64,000 nt of DNA from Phorcus lineatus (GCA_921293015.1 OV121082.1:21121748-21185747), one strand, 5' to 3'; shown: positions 36,971-49,639, counted from the stretch's first letter. Made by a program: numbers and translations. The notes: a model not told the origin generated them from the sequence alone.

Positions 36971-37330
36971 TCCATTGCTCCATTCATCCATTCATCCATT
37001 AATCCATTTCATTCATTCATCCATTCATCCATAAATCTATTCATCCATTCATCCATTAGTCCATTCATCCATTTATCCATTTATCCATTTATCCATTCGT
37101 CCATTCGTCCATTCATCCATAAATCTATTCATCCATTCATCCATTAGTCCATTTATCCATTTATCCATTCGTCCATTTATCCATTCATCTATTAATCCAT
37201 TCATCCATTCATCAATTCACCCATTCATCCATTTATCCATTTATCCATTTATCCATTTATCCATTCATCCATTTATCCATTTATCTATTCATCCATTAGT
37301 CTATTCATCCATTTATCCATTCATCCATCC
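36971..37330. repeat. (TCCATTCA)n-type microsatellite
   Basis: About 360 bp of imperfect tccattca / tccattta / tccattag octamers and tetramers. A second small patch of ccatccatccattcatcc lies at 37448-37491. The Ser/Ile/His/Pro-rich frames across it are artefacts. Confidence 0.95.
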
Positions 37331-39050
37331 TGTCAAATCAATTATGATTCCATGCATTCCTTCTTTCATTATTCCATCCTTCCATTTACTGACTTATTCA
37401 GTGCCATTCTATCCCTTCATCCATGATACATCAATCTATCCATACAACTTTTCATCTATCTGTCCATCAACCCATCCATCCATTCATCCATCTTATATAT
37501 CCCTAAGTCTATTGATGTCATTTAAGTGCTATAAAGTAAATAACATATGTATTAAATGTGCACATATAATTACAGATTAATGTACTTCGATCAGTCCATC
37601 ATCTGTCGATCAAAAGCTCTATTTTGTCTGAACTTTAGACTTTAATCTGTGAGTAAGTTCGGCATCCACGCTCTTATTTAGGACTCTGTCATTAAGGAAA
37701 TTATTCTTAAACGAGCGTTCCTAAATAATACCATATTAATAGCCAGCTCATTAAGATTAAAATGAAATTTGATGTGGTCCACACCTCAAGAGATTGCTAA
37801 GTTTTACAAAGAAGCATTCTAAAAGATATAACTTAATTAGTTTAAAAATGAATCTTTGATGAACACTCCAAATTTAAAGGAGTAATATTATATACATTGA
37901 ATCAATATAAAAATTATGTCCAGAATTGAATTAAAACATGAAATTGAAGATATTTTGATAGTTGTATGATTTATATGGTTATAGTTTTATATAAACAATC
38001 TTGAAACTAAGAACAAAATTTATTCTTCTCCGTCGGGTTTAAAATGTATAATAAATTTGCTTAACATAGTAACATTCTTGTAAGAAATAGCCCAGAAGCT
38101 CTCCAGCTAACTGTCAGAGATTTGCACCTCCGTCTAAAAATGTTGCTTATGTGTGTAATGACCTGTTGGCTTGCATCTCCATAGAGCGAGTACACTCTTA
38201 GAACTATGGAGCGCCACTCTGGTCAAAATATATTGCATTCCTGGCAATGGATAAGATAATGTTTTTTCAAAAAGAAAATTTGTTTTCTGGACAGTAGGGC
38301 TGGTGAAAAATCTGAAAAAAATTGCTTGCAAATTTTAAGGTTTTAATGCCTGGTGACAGAAAACCTCAAACTTTGCTACCCTAGCTTACTTCACTCTACC
38401 ATTTACTCTACTTGGACACCGTGACCTAAGTTTCTGAAATTCCCAAAACACTTAAATTACCCTTTTCACAAAAGAATTATCAAAAGGAATCACCACTTCT
38501 TATCTTATCAAAACTTCTTATAAAATAATTCTCATTCTAATGAGAAAGTGAAATATATAGAAAAATTGTATAACTTTCATCATCGGCATGCTTATAAATA
38601 AGAATTTCAGTACTTTATGAATAAGCAAAACAGGAAGAATTCGTTTGATTTCATTTTACAAACATTTAATTATTTGTCAAATTTGGTTTTCCATAAATAT
38701 CTATATTATTCCTTAGTATATAGATTCATGATTATCACAGGAATTCAAATAGAGGATATTTGTAAGATTTTCAAATCCTTTCCTATCATACAACAGATTT
38801 TGACAAGAATGGTGTTCCATAGATAAGCTCTGTAGTAGCTCATAGTAAAGCTAAGCCGTGGGACTTCTTTACCTGCTGCCTTTGACAGAATGCCAAACCA
38901 CATAGCTTTTGTGAGTAAGAAAAATACTTTAGGGAGAGCGAAAACCTTTGAGAGAACATGCCACCCTCTGCGTGTATCAGTTAAACTGTTTAACATCACC
39001 ATTTTGGTGTAATAGGTTAATTATGTGTTCATGCAATGACATTGATGATA
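37331..39050. other. no gene recognised
   Basis: AT-rich DNA. Short opposite-strand frames at 38.1-39.0 kb have no motif. Confidence 0.4.
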
Positions 39051-39541
39051 TTAAAGGGACAGCTGGATTTTGGGGTTTCCTTGGACTAAATCAATTGGAT
39101 ATTCTTCCTGTGTTTTTTGAGTAAAACATTTTCCATTGAAATGGTAATAACATGGTTAAAAAAAAATTCTTGAAATGTTCTCCAATATATATGTTTATGC
39201 CTTACATTATCTTAGAGGGTGAAACTAATCATTTTTCAGTCAGATAATTGGTAGTCATACAAGAAATATCAAGAATTATTCAAAAACTGCAGGCAGCCAT
39301 TTTAGTGTGAACATCATTTAAAGAAGAAAAAATGGATTCTCATAGCTAACCAAATATGTTAGTTTGGAAAACTGCTTCTTTTGCAATTGCCTTGCATTTG
39401 GTAAATATCTTTTTTCATTTTCATGAGATTATTATTTACCTAGAATAAAATTTAAAAAATTTATATTTTTATTTCCCATAAGATGTTTACATAGTTTGTT
39501 GTACATAAAGTACCTAAAATAATTTGCTATTCCACCTTTAA
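39051..39541 (-). mobile_element. TTAA-flanked MITE (family M1), copy 4, long form
   Basis: A 491-bp copy on the minus strand. The left edge is ttaaagggacag and the right edge, read on the minus strand, is ttaaaggtggaatagcaa. The family block appears inverted as gcagccattttagtgtgaac. It is about 200 bp longer than copies 1 and 2, so it may represent a fuller or different subfamily. No transposase frame is present. Confidence 0.65.
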
Positions 39542-40049
39542 AACATATTTCTTGGAATGTTATTTTGATATGTATAACTGTATGATTGCAAATAAATTGA
39601 AAATCTTGAATTTAATAACATATTAAGTTAACAATTTGGAACACTAGATGACAAAAGGCAGGAATGAAGGCTAAAATTTGGACTTTCCTGTCCAAGTGGG
39701 TATTTTATTACATCCACATTGATACGACATCAATTATCCACATCAATGCCCGCGGGGAAAGCTTAACATGTTTCCAACATGATGGCTTCGGTTTATGTTG
39801 AGTATAAGGCAGAGTTAAATGTAAAAAACAGGTAAACACTTAATACTGAATAAAACAGCTACTTTGAGTCTCCCAAAAAAGTAAAAAGGTTCAATGTTCC
39901 CTGATAAATACTTTTTTTTATCAACTTTTGGTTCATTTTGAAATAACTTGTTTTCCTTTTAAAATGTACAAGAGATTATTGACATTATATAAATTTGTTT
40001 CTATTTACCTTGATAAACCCTCGGTTTATGATTAATTTTTTAGACAAAG
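39542..40049. other. no feature seen
   Basis: No recognisable exon or element. Confidence 0.4.
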
Positions 40050-40539
40050 TGATTTGGGATTTAACCCCGCTGTCAAGAGTATTTCACTTATATCATGGCT
40101 CTTAGTATCATTGAAGGAAGAAAGCCTGAAACACTATTATGGCTAAGCGTTGCTGTGAAACCTGTGAGCATCGGCTGTAACTATAGCCAACCATGGGTGG
40201 TACAGGGCTGAAATTCAGTGAAGGATTCCACCTAAACCTTTCTGCGTGTAGAACAGTTCTCTACTGCAGACAAAGTTGCCGAGCCCCTGGTGGGATCTGA
40301 AACCAGGACCCCTTGATCAAAAGTCAAACGTGCTAACCACAGTACTACCCCACCTCTAGACCAAGATTTGGTCTATGAAAAATTTTAATAATTTAATGTT
40401 CCTCCATCCATGATATTTTTTTCTTTGGGCTCCTTATTTCATGTGTATTCAGTCAATCTAGACTTGTTAAATGTGGACCTAGACTGTATTTAAGGCTCCT
40501 TTATATACACAGTCATGAAGCAAACTACCCCACCTCTAG
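40050..40539 (-). mobile_element. tRNA-derived SINE (family A), copy 4, interrupted near its 5' end
   Basis: Minus-strand copy. Tail (tttaaccccgctgtcaagag) at 40056-40075, body, and tRNA-like head up to about 40359. The head is diverged (ttagcacgtttgacttttga region) and the B box is altered. Its 5' end is split by the family S insertion 40360-40523: the words actaccccacctctag at 40344-40359 and 40524-40539 are the duplicated insertion site within the SINE's own 5' end. Confidence 0.8.
40360..40523 (-). mobile_element. small dispersed repeat (family S), copy 2, with 16-bp TSD
   Basis: A 164-bp insertion bounded by the perfect 16-bp direct repeat actaccccacctctag. On the minus strand it is collinear with 34.84-35.01 kb, including the aggagcccaaagaaaaaaa word and the terminal near-palindrome (catagaccaaatcttggtct). 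A 16-bp duplication suits LINE-mediated retroposition better than cut-and-paste transposition, yet no poly(A), A box or B box is obvious. Possibly a retroposed small RNA or a 5'-truncated LINE end. Confidence 0.75.
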
Positions 40540-41715
40540 CGAGACAAGATTTTCAAAAAAGATTATTTACTGAGAGAAATGACTCAATTATTAGATATTA
40601 CAAGAGTTATGTACAAAGAATGCACTTGAAATATAAACGGCCTTAGGACTAAAATATAAGTAAAAGATTATGATTCGCATACCTAACTTACATATCTTCT
40701 TGCAAAGTTGCTCTATCCTTGCATTAGATAAACTCTTTGGTGTCACAGATACATGCCGCAATCTCGTTAACATGGTTTTTTTTACACCTTGTCAGGTAAA
40801 TATGTATACTAATTACGATGGGGGATGTGAAAACAAACTTTGTTTCAAGTTTGTTGTATGAAGATATCTTATAGCCCTCTATATTTAAGCAGAGGGTAAT
40901 TGCATGTTACTAAATATTTACAAGCTATTCCGTGCACTCGGATAGAGAATATGATGGCTTAGTCGTTTAAAGATGATTTCTAGAAATATGTCAACTAATT
41001 TTGTTGGAATATGTAAGTTCTCTAAGATGCTCCTGTACCGCGATTTGATACTTTGTGCGAAATGTTTCAGGAATTTGCTGGAAGTTTTTTCAATTGTTGA
41101 TAATTATGTAATTAGTAAAAGTATAATTGTTGTATGATTTACAGACCAATTTACGAATATATGATGAATTGTGAATTATCAGCGATACATTTCTTCATTT
41201 TCCTCGTTCAGTTTTCTAAATTGTCTCACAAAAAGTTATCAGTATCTTTGAACTCTGTATTTTTGGTGAGGTTTTCAAAGTTTAAGATGAAAACAAAAAT
41301 GCATAAAAAAAGAAATAATTCTGACAGATAATCAAGGTTAAAGTGACTTAGTTAGGCTCTAACAGGAACAGTTATATATGTGTTCATGTTACATGTTTTC
41401 GGCAAGAGTGCCAATTTATTTCCTGAACTAGGTTCTGGCACAGTTGTCATATGTGCACATTAATATAATGTTTTAAAACTTTATGAAAATTTATAAAATT
41501 TGTAAAAGTTAAAAAATTCAGGGAGCAAAGCAAAATCAAAATTAAATCTATAAAACAAATATTAACACATATGGATTGTAAAAGAAATTTTATGATTTTT
41601 CTTAAGTGCTTTAGTCAGGCCAGATATATATGAATGTAAAATATTTTATCATTGATCCAGCTACAATTAAGATCCAGTCCGCTCTTCATTTTCAGATATT
41701 TAAAAGTTTCAAAAG
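40540..41715. other. no feature seen
   Basis: Frames of 60-65 codons only; no motif. The satellite begins abruptly at its right edge. Confidence 0.4.
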
Positions 41716-43392
41716 ACATATCTCCGTGACATACACGTTTTATAAGTCAATTTTACATATCTCTTGACATACACGTTTTATAAGTCAATTTTACATATCT
41801 CCGTGACATACACGTTTTATAAGTCAATTTTACATATCTCTTGACATACACGTTTTATAAGTCAATTTTACATATCTCCGTGACATACACGTTTTATAAG
41901 TCAATTTTACATATCTCTTGACATACACGTTTTATAAGTCAATTTTACATATCCCTTGACATACACGTTTTATAAGTCAATTTTACATATCCTTTGACAT
42001 ACACGTTTTATAAGTCAATTTTACATATCCCTTGAAATACACGTTTTATAAGTCAATTTTACATATCCCTTGACATACACGTTTTATAAGTCAATTTTTC
42101 ATATCCCTTGACATACACGTTTTATAAGTCAATTTTACATATCCCTTGACATACACGTTTTATAAGTCAATTTTACATATCCCTTGACATACACGTTTTA
42201 TAAGTCAATTTTACATATCCCTTGACATACACGTTTTATAAGTCAATTTTACATATCCCTTGACATACACGTTTTATGAGTCAATTTTACATATCTCCAT
42301 GACATACACGTTTTATAAGTCAATTTTACATATCTCTTGACATACACGTTTTATAAGTCAATTTTACATATCTCCGTGACATACACGTTTTATAAGTCAA
42401 TTTTACATATCCCTTGAAATACACGTTTTATAAGTCAATTTTACATATCCCTTGACATACACGTTTTATAAGTCAATTTTACATATCCCTTGAAATACAC
42501 GTTTTATAAGTCAATTTTACATATCCCTTGAAATACACGTTTTATAAGTCAATTTTTCATATCCCTTGACATACACGTTTTATAAGTCAATTTTACATAT
42601 CCCTTGACATACACGTTTTATAAGTCAATTTTACATATCCCTTGACATACACATTTTATAAGTCAATTTTACATATCCCTTGACATACACGTTTTATAAG
42701 TCAATTTTACATATCCCTTGACATACACGTTTTATAAGTCAATTTTACATATCCCTTGAAATACACGTTTTATAAGTCAATTTTTCATATCCCTTGACGT
42801 ACACGTTTTATAAGTCAATTTTACATATCCCTTGACATACACGTTTTATAAGTCAATTTTACATATCCCTTGACATACACGTTTTATAAGTCAATTTTAC
42901 ATATCCCTTGACATACACGTTTTATAAGTCAATTTTACATATCCCTTGAAATACACGTTTTATAAGTCAATTTTTCATATCCCTTGACATACACGTTTTA
43001 TAAGTCAATTTTACATATCCCTTGACATACATGTTTTATAAGTCAATTTTACATATCCCTTGACATACACGTTTTATAAGTCAATTTTACATATCCCTTG
43101 ACATACACGTTTTATAAGTCAATTTTACATATCCCTTGAAATACACGTTTTATAAGTCAATTTTACATATCCCTTGAAATACACGTTTTATAAGTCAATT
43201 TTACATATCCCTTGACATACACGTTTTATAAGTCAATTTTACATATCCCTTGAAATACACGTTTTATAAGTCAATTTTACATATCCCTTGAAATACACGT
43301 TTTATAAGTCAATTTTACATATCCCTTGACATACACGTTTTATAAGTCAATTTTACATATCCCTTGAAATACACGTTTTATAAGTCAATTTT
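41716..43392. repeat. satellite array, 38-bp unit, about 44 copies
   Basis: The unit is acatatcccttgacatacac followed by gttttataagtcaatttt (38 bp). At the left end two variants alternate, one with tctccgtgac (39 bp) and one with tctcttgac (38 bp), giving a 77-bp dimer. From about 41.95 kb the cccttgacat variant dominates, and the dimer pattern reappears briefly at 42.29-42.40 kb. Point variants cccttgaaat and atttttcat recur at multiples of 38 bp. Each unit contains ttgac...gtcaa, able to form a small hairpin, and one preserved CpG. The high identity indicates recent expansion or strong homogenisation. Confidence 0.98.
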
Positions 43393-45441
43393 AGTCTGTC
43401 AGAAACAAATTTCCTTAAACAGTGACATCATCTTATCAATCATCCGATCCACATCCAAACAAACAAAGACTTCTTTACTTTTGAAAGACAAATGTTCAAC
43501 CAAGTGTCCAATGTTGACCTGGTGGCAGGAATAAACATTTAAATAAATTGTTATTTTCTCAAAACACTTGAATATGAACTACGACCTTTCATCATCAATC
43601 ATCCAAACCAAACCAAAAAAAGCTATCATTTTTATCAATTTTCGAGTGACAAGATTGAAAAATGTCAGTAGTTTGGTACACCCTGTAAACAAATACTATT
43701 GATAGTAAATTGACTTACCGTCCTTCCCCAATAAGCGCCCCATCCCTGTTTTTAACTATAAATTTTTTTAGCTCTTCCTTCCCATAAATTACCACAATTG
43801 ATGAAGCTAGACAGTTTTTCTGAAAATATTTTGAGTTTTACTTTTATCTAGTTCTTCCGTTAATCAAGGGGTCATGTTACAATTATAAATCTTTCATTTA
43901 CAAGATAATACAAAATATAGGTAAGCAAAATCTATAAAATCTAATCAATTTTGAATATAATTATAATTAGGTTGCAAATTTTCTTTCATCTGTTATATAA
44001 AGACATTTGACTCTTTCAATTGAAAGGTAAGGATTCTTGATAAGTGCCTTAAATCTTAAAGTTTCAGAGAGCGTCACACATCAAAAATGGAACACCGTTT
44101 TATTCCATTTTCTCACCATGAAAAGATTATATTGAGACCTATGATATAATGTTATCAATCATTCTGGAAGTATCCAAGAGAGCTAGCATTTCTGTTTGTT
44201 TTCGAGTCACAAGTCAAAGAGTAGCAGAGCGGTGTGCTGGATGAGATGGTAAACAAGTTATGTTGACAGTCAGGATTATCTCCCCTTGGTCGGTACATGG
44301 CAACACATCTCTATAGGGTGACACTTTGTCACATGCGTGTCATACATGTTGCGATCCCTGATGTAAACGGGAACACTAATTTGGGGTATAAAAACAATGT
44401 TTATTTCCACTGAACCTATTGTTTGAAAATATTTTAGAACTATTTAGATAATACCTTCTTTTTCTTATACTTCCTTTCTAATAAGCTGTTGAATGACAAA
44501 GAATTCATAATTTGCACTTTATACTTGTCAAATAAATTTTAAAAATTGTAATTTATCTAACTTCATTTAAATATAAGTTTGAAACTAAAAAAATGTTACT
44601 TGTAAAAGCATTTTGAATTTGAATGTTGTCTTGAACATTTTATTAAGTACTCAAACACTTTTATAAAAAGTTAAAAAGGAAATGAATGTTTGATTATTTG
44701 CTTGTTAAACATTTGTACTCCTATTTATAATTGTTTCAAATGTTTGGTTGTATTGTCTATTAAACAAAGGGAAAACATTTAACTACATGTAAATTGTAAT
44801 TGTTTTTGTCTAAGAAGTATAACTAAAAAAACTACAAGAATTGGAAAGTTCAATGATTGTTTTTGACATAATAATTTTGTTAAAACTATGAAAAATTACT
44901 CTTATGAATCAAAATTAGTCTTGCTTTGACTTGCATTTATATTCAGTTTTTAGAAGCTATGATGTGGGGAATAGACAGATTTTAAGGCACTTCACTCACT
45001 TTATCCATGCACCTTTCTGAATATATTCCGACATTTCCCACAACAATCTTTGGGTTTGTTTACATGCATGCTTGATGAACACAAAACTAAAATGGACATA
45101 TTGATTATTGAAATTTCTAGAAGAAAAATTTGAAATACATTCATAATTAAATGAACTTGATATTCAATAGTGCCTCTTGCATTGAACTGAAGCTCTCATA
45201 AAATATCACCAGAAGGATCAATCTACACAATATCCAACTACAAAGGAATTCCATTTTGTTTCTGTCGTTATTAATTCTATTCTCTTCTAATATCTGTTTC
45301 TATGAAGACTCTAGTTCCTATTTTTGTTTTAGATATACACCAAGTTTCAAGTTCAAGTTCTTTTTCAATATTTCAGATATCCAAACAAAGTATAATGTTT
45401 TGTTCAAATTTCTAATAATTTTTGTTATTTGTTAATTTCAG
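43393..45441. other. no gene recognised; upstream of candidate exon
   Basis: AT-rich. A somewhat richer patch at 44.2-44.4 kb ends in tataaaaa (44387), which could serve as a TATA box for a transcript leading to the exon at 45.44 kb. Such words are expected by chance in this composition. Confidence 0.3.
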
Positions 45442-45511
45442 ATATACCAGTGAAATATACACCAAGTGGATATATAACAATGTGATAGTTATGCAGAAAT
45501 GCCAACCTCTG
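45442..45511 (+). other. candidate 70-nt exon with possible start codon
   Basis: Bounded by a good acceptor (tttgttatttgttaatttcag ends at 45441, pyrimidine-rich with AG) and a strong donor (ctg|gtaagt at 45512). It contains an ATG at 45499 in a fair context (agaaATGcc) giving MPTS, and one frame is open across the whole exon. It could be a 5' UTR exon carrying the translation start or an internal exon of 23 codons. No protein family can be named from so short a piece. Confidence 0.3.
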
Positions 45512-45637
45512 GTAAGTAAACTCTTAGATAAAATCTATTTCAAGACAGTTATATTATATGCGATGATTATGTAAGGTCTTCAACAAAGCATATGGATATG
45601 TCACCCTTTTTTTAAAACACATGCAAACAAACATATC

Positions 45638-46250
45638 TTAAAGGTACTGAAGCAGCATTTCTAAAAACAAAACTTAACTTAACAGGGAAAAAAAATTTGA
45701 GACACAATATTCTTTTATCAATACAAGGATGTCTTAAACAAAAGGGGGAGGGATAGCACAATGGTTAGCGCGTTCGTCTACGGGTTTAGAGATCTGGGGT
45801 TTCAATCCGGCCAGACGGTTGGAAAATTTGTCTGCAGTATAAAACTGTTCTACATGCAGTAAGGATAGGGTGCAATGCTTCACTGAATTTCAGCCCAATA
45901 CCACCCATTGTTCGCTAATCTAGCCGATGCTTGCAGGTTTCACCGCAATGCATAGCCACAATAGTGTTAAGGGCTTTCTCCCTGCAACATTGAAAGAAGA
46001 TGTGATGTAAGTGAAATAATCTTAAATAACCCTCACCTCTTTAGATAACATACCAAGTTTGTAGGCCATGTGAGAACTCTCTAATAAAATGGTTACCAGT
46101 AAATGTGTTCACACTGAAGTGGCTGCAAATGTTTCTCTTAGAATGTTACACTTTATTCTACAACTATTGGTTGAGTAATTAGATCTTTCACCCTCTGAAG
46201 AACATATGCTTTTCTTAAATTGACATTTAATTGACAAAATTTTAACAAGT
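45638..46250 (+). mobile_element. TTAA-flanked MITE (family M1), copy 5, split by a SINE
   Basis: The left terminus ttaaaggtactgaagcagca lies at 45638. The family block aaatgtgttcacactgaagt followed by ggctgc lies at about 46101, beyond a nested SINE. The right terminus is not recognisable, so the end is approximate. Confidence 0.5.
45744..46042 (+). mobile_element. tRNA-derived SINE (family A), copy 5, diverged
   Basis: Older copy with clear A box (tagcacaatgg) but damaged B box (ggtttcaatcc). The body runs tgtctgcagta, gtgcaatgct and gcaggtttcaccgcaatgca. The tail is shortened (ataatcttaaataaccctcac). No clean target duplication remains. Inserted into an M1 MITE. Confidence 0.85.
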
Positions 46251-46804
46251 TTAACACCCGAAAACTTTCTATATTGCTTTTAATTGCAGAGAGACAAGTT
46301 AATATTTCTCTTGATAATGGAACCTCTTTATTCAGCTTAATAAGCAACTTTTTGAATTTTTTAGTATTAATTTTGCCATATGCTTTTTCAAATAACTACA
46401 ACATTGTTAAAATATGAAACATACATCAAATAAAACATTAAATTTTGACAGTAATTATACACTACAAGCAAATATATAATTAGATAGGAATGTTTGAAAT
46501 ACCCCACGCCATGCATTGCAAACATGCATTTTCGTTTATGAAAACCCTGAGCGAAATGCAAGGCACAGATGCTAAAAATGGTGATGCAATTCCGTCTAAA
46601 TATATCCCATGTATATTTTTGACCTCGTCAAACTATGTAAGCAATGCATGTGCAATTGTTGAGATGCTCCAGGAGCCTTTCTTTCCCAGGCTCAAGATAG
46701 CAGCTTTTAGCAAGGAATACCATCGGCGCTTATAGAACTCCCAGAAGGTCAGCCGGTTCCTAGGCTGTGTCAGAGTCTTCATGTATGACAACTTATGAGT
46801 GTTG
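46251..46804. other. unassigned, possible conserved non-coding DNA
   Basis: The 46.48-46.75 kb part is denser in words such as catgcattgcaaacatgcat, aatgcaagg and gatgcaattcc, which resemble POU/octamer-like or C/EBP-like half sites. The 81-codon frame here has no recognised motif. Confidence 0.25.
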
Positions 46805-47040
46805 CAGACTTTCAAAAAGTTTAATTATTTAGATATTTAAGCCGATGCATTGTTGGCTAATGGGGCTTACGGCATTGACCATCGTCTCAGTCAGTTTGGC
46901 AGTTATCTGTTTTCATGTACAACAACCTAAAAGTGTAAAAACCTTCAGAAAGTTTTATTTTTAAGCTCTTTTGGCCATTGCATGAATAAGCCAATAAGGC
47001 TGACGGCATTTACCATTGTGTGGAATCAATCTGGCGTCCA
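46805..47040 (+). repeat. diverged direct repeat, about 138 bp period
   Basis: Two blocks share (c/t)ttc(a)aaaagttt..., ccattg/gcattgttggc-like words, gcttacggcattgaccat or gctgacggcatttaccat, then atc(t)ggc. They begin near 46808 and 46943. Old duplication, possibly under constraint because the core tacggcatt/gacggcatt words persist. Confidence 0.4.
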
Positions 47041-48699
47041 ACATACATTTTTCGTATTTTCAATTCCACAATGCTACAATTCCAAAGCTTATACTTTCTG
47101 AGGTAGAGTACCTTGCATCTAAGTGTCAAAGTGCCATTGCTTGAAAGGATTATGCATTTTTCATAAATCAGGTGGTAATTAAATGAAAAAGTTCAAGGAG
47201 CGTTTTAGATAATGATTTTGACTTGCTCATGTTTTTTATGGTCTCTTTTATTTCAATATATACTATAGAGATTCTTTAATAGTCTGACTGCTAAGTTCCT
47301 TAAAGATTGCCTTTAATTGTTACCAAATGTCATAAAATATAATCTTATTCTTTGGCATCAGAATTTAAAATGAGGTGGGGATCTTTCATTTATTCTCATT
47401 TGTCTGAATGAAGTTGGCGGAATGTGCTGTTTAGGACTAGTGAAGAAAGGTTAAATGTAATAAAATGTCAGAGGAGACATTGAATAGCATTCTTTCGAGA
47501 AACATGAAAGTAACGTCTTTGTCTTATAAGGAAAAATAAGTTTCACTCCCTCTTTGTCGTCAAATAAAAGAGTTTATCATACAATGGTTATAGGGTTACT
47601 ATAGCCATTGGGGTCATTTGGGGATACTGGTGCAAATCACAAAGGCAAAGTGCCGGAACTCCTTTGAAAAATTAATTTGACGTCTCATGCTTTATTATTT
47701 TGACGCCTGCATAAACGGCGTGTGCGTATAATCAAAATATTCATCATCTCATGCAAAAAAATAAGCTGTTTTGTGAAGTTCATGATCAAGCAGTGTCTAT
47801 CAACTTTCTTCGCTGGTTGAAATCTTCTGAAAAAACATATTTGAGTTAGTGACCTGGGTGAATTCATATCTCACTCACGGGAACCCAAGGCAGATTGTTT
47901 TACAGGTTCAATAGCTTATGTTCTCCTTTGCTGTTTCTTACATGTTGCCTGTTTACTTGGAATATGAAAATTCACAGACTAACTTTCAGTAAATCTACCA
48001 TCACACTGTATTTACGGAAGCTGCCATTTGCTATTCAAAGGGAAGCAACCTTCATCTCTAAGTGATATAGGCTCGCCTCGTGATGCAAGCAAGTAATTAT
48101 ATATACCAAGTGAAGGCAAAAGTATATAATCTATGCAATAGAAATGAGTAATTTTCATTTTCATTTTGAAAAATGTTTTTTAAAATAAGTAACAAAAACC
48201 CAAAAACATTTACATAATGCCCAAACAACAAATGGGATTACTTGAAGCATAAACAAGGAGGATTTATTCACGGCAATTTAATCATTACGCTGTTCATTTG
48301 CATATATCAATAAGCGCATTTGAAGAAAGCTGCAACTGCTTGATTAGTATTGTAAGGTTTTTCTTTTAAAAAATGAATGCAGAATGAAAAAGGCTTTTAT
48401 ATGCATAAATATGCATTATTTGTTATGTTTTGATGGCAAAATACAATGTTTATTCCAAATGCAGTATAATTTACAATCTCTAAACAAGTACAATTGCATG
48501 ATAACATCGATTTATCAGTTTTTCGCACTATTGAAAGTAAATTCAAATTTTAGCCCCTTTTTAAATGCTGTATAAATTTTGACACCATGGAACTGTTACA
48601 CACATTTTGGTGTAATGGAACTGTTACTTACCCAGAAACTCATAGACAATCATTGAATGTCTATCCAAATTTTGGACAGAAAACGGCTATCTAGAATTT
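47041..48699. other. no gene recognised
   Basis: AT-rich with short unremarkable frames; 47.4-47.65 kb is slightly richer in GC. Confidence 0.4.
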
Positions 48700-48877
48700 G
48701 GACAACAATGATATATGGATATACAACTTCTTTATTACACAATGGCGACGTTTCGGTATAGATCCTTATACAGTTATCAAGCATAACATACCATGCTTGA
48801 TAACGGTCTAAGGATCTATACCGAAACGTCGCCATTTTGTAATAAAGAAGTTGTATATCCATATATCATTGTTGTCC
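48700..48877. mobile_element. large palindrome with decayed hammerhead-like core
   Basis: Inverted repeat with arms of about 85 nt (48700-48784 and 48793-48877), only about three mismatches and a loop under 10 nt. On the + strand the right arm reads ttgataa-cggt...accg-aaacgtc, then gccattttgtaataaagaag ttgtatatcc. This parallels the CTGATGA-stem II-GAAA-CGTC order of hammerhead ribozymes but has lost the G of GATGA needed for catalysis. The aataaagaagttgt tail (48841-48854) and the caacttcta-attgcca flank recur at 60.07 kb, and the tail also follows the motif at 53.1 kb. Confidence 0.7.
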
Positions 48878-49639
48878 TTATACTACCAACTTCTACATTG
48901 CCACTGAAACAATTTATCTAGAATATGGCCAATCAATCAAATCTTTTGTGCCATAGAGGTGCTTTCAAACTCTGCATTGAAACTTCCTTGCAATTGATTT
49001 GTCTATATCTGTTGTCTAGAGTTTCATATAAAAAGCAAATTATGACTTCTTTGCAAGTCTAGACCGTTTCATAAAAGTAAATGAAAACTATTTACAAATA
49101 AACTCATTTTTATAGCCAAAAAATAATCGAAAGTATGATAGTGTTTCTATCTGTCTATTTATAGAACTTCGTTTCCAAACTTGAACTGGAAGATACGCAA
49201 TTGAAGTGATTTGCAAATGGAGCAAGTATAATGTTGATTATGATTAAGTTTTATCTTTTTAAATTTTGACCTTTCATTCTACCTAATGATTTATTTCAGA
49301 GACTTAATGATTTTTTTAAAAATGAAATAAAGTATTTACATATTTTGTTTTAGAGGAGAGGTTTACAAAATCTAGATATATATACATATATATGAGTTTA
49401 ACATGAATTTGTAGTGCATTCATTACCTCATTCCAGGATGTTTGGCATGGTTGTCTTGAATGAGTGAGTCTTTTGCAAGGAAGATAACTCTTGCAGTGTT
49501 AACATTTCTAATGGTGCTGTTGCTGATAAAAAAAAATGTAGGTTCACTTATAGCTGAGAACCCTTATATACATATAATGAGTTTTTCAAATCATTAAAAA
49601 ATTCATCATTTGTAGCATACATGGCATAATCCAACAGAG
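48878..49639. other. no feature seen
   Basis: AT-rich, CpG-poor (about 7 CpG between 48.9 and 49.9 kb), with a short TA run at 49.37-49.39 kb. Confidence 0.45.

Noticed and set aside
36971-37330. CRISPR-like regular spacing
   Set aside because: It is a continuous tetra/octanucleotide microsatellite without unique spacers.
41716-43392. CRISPR array
   Set aside because: Units are contiguous 38-bp repeats with no variable spacers; a satellite.
44387-44394. tataaaaa as a core promoter
   Set aside because: TATA-like words are frequent in DNA this AT-rich. No initiator or transcript evidence.
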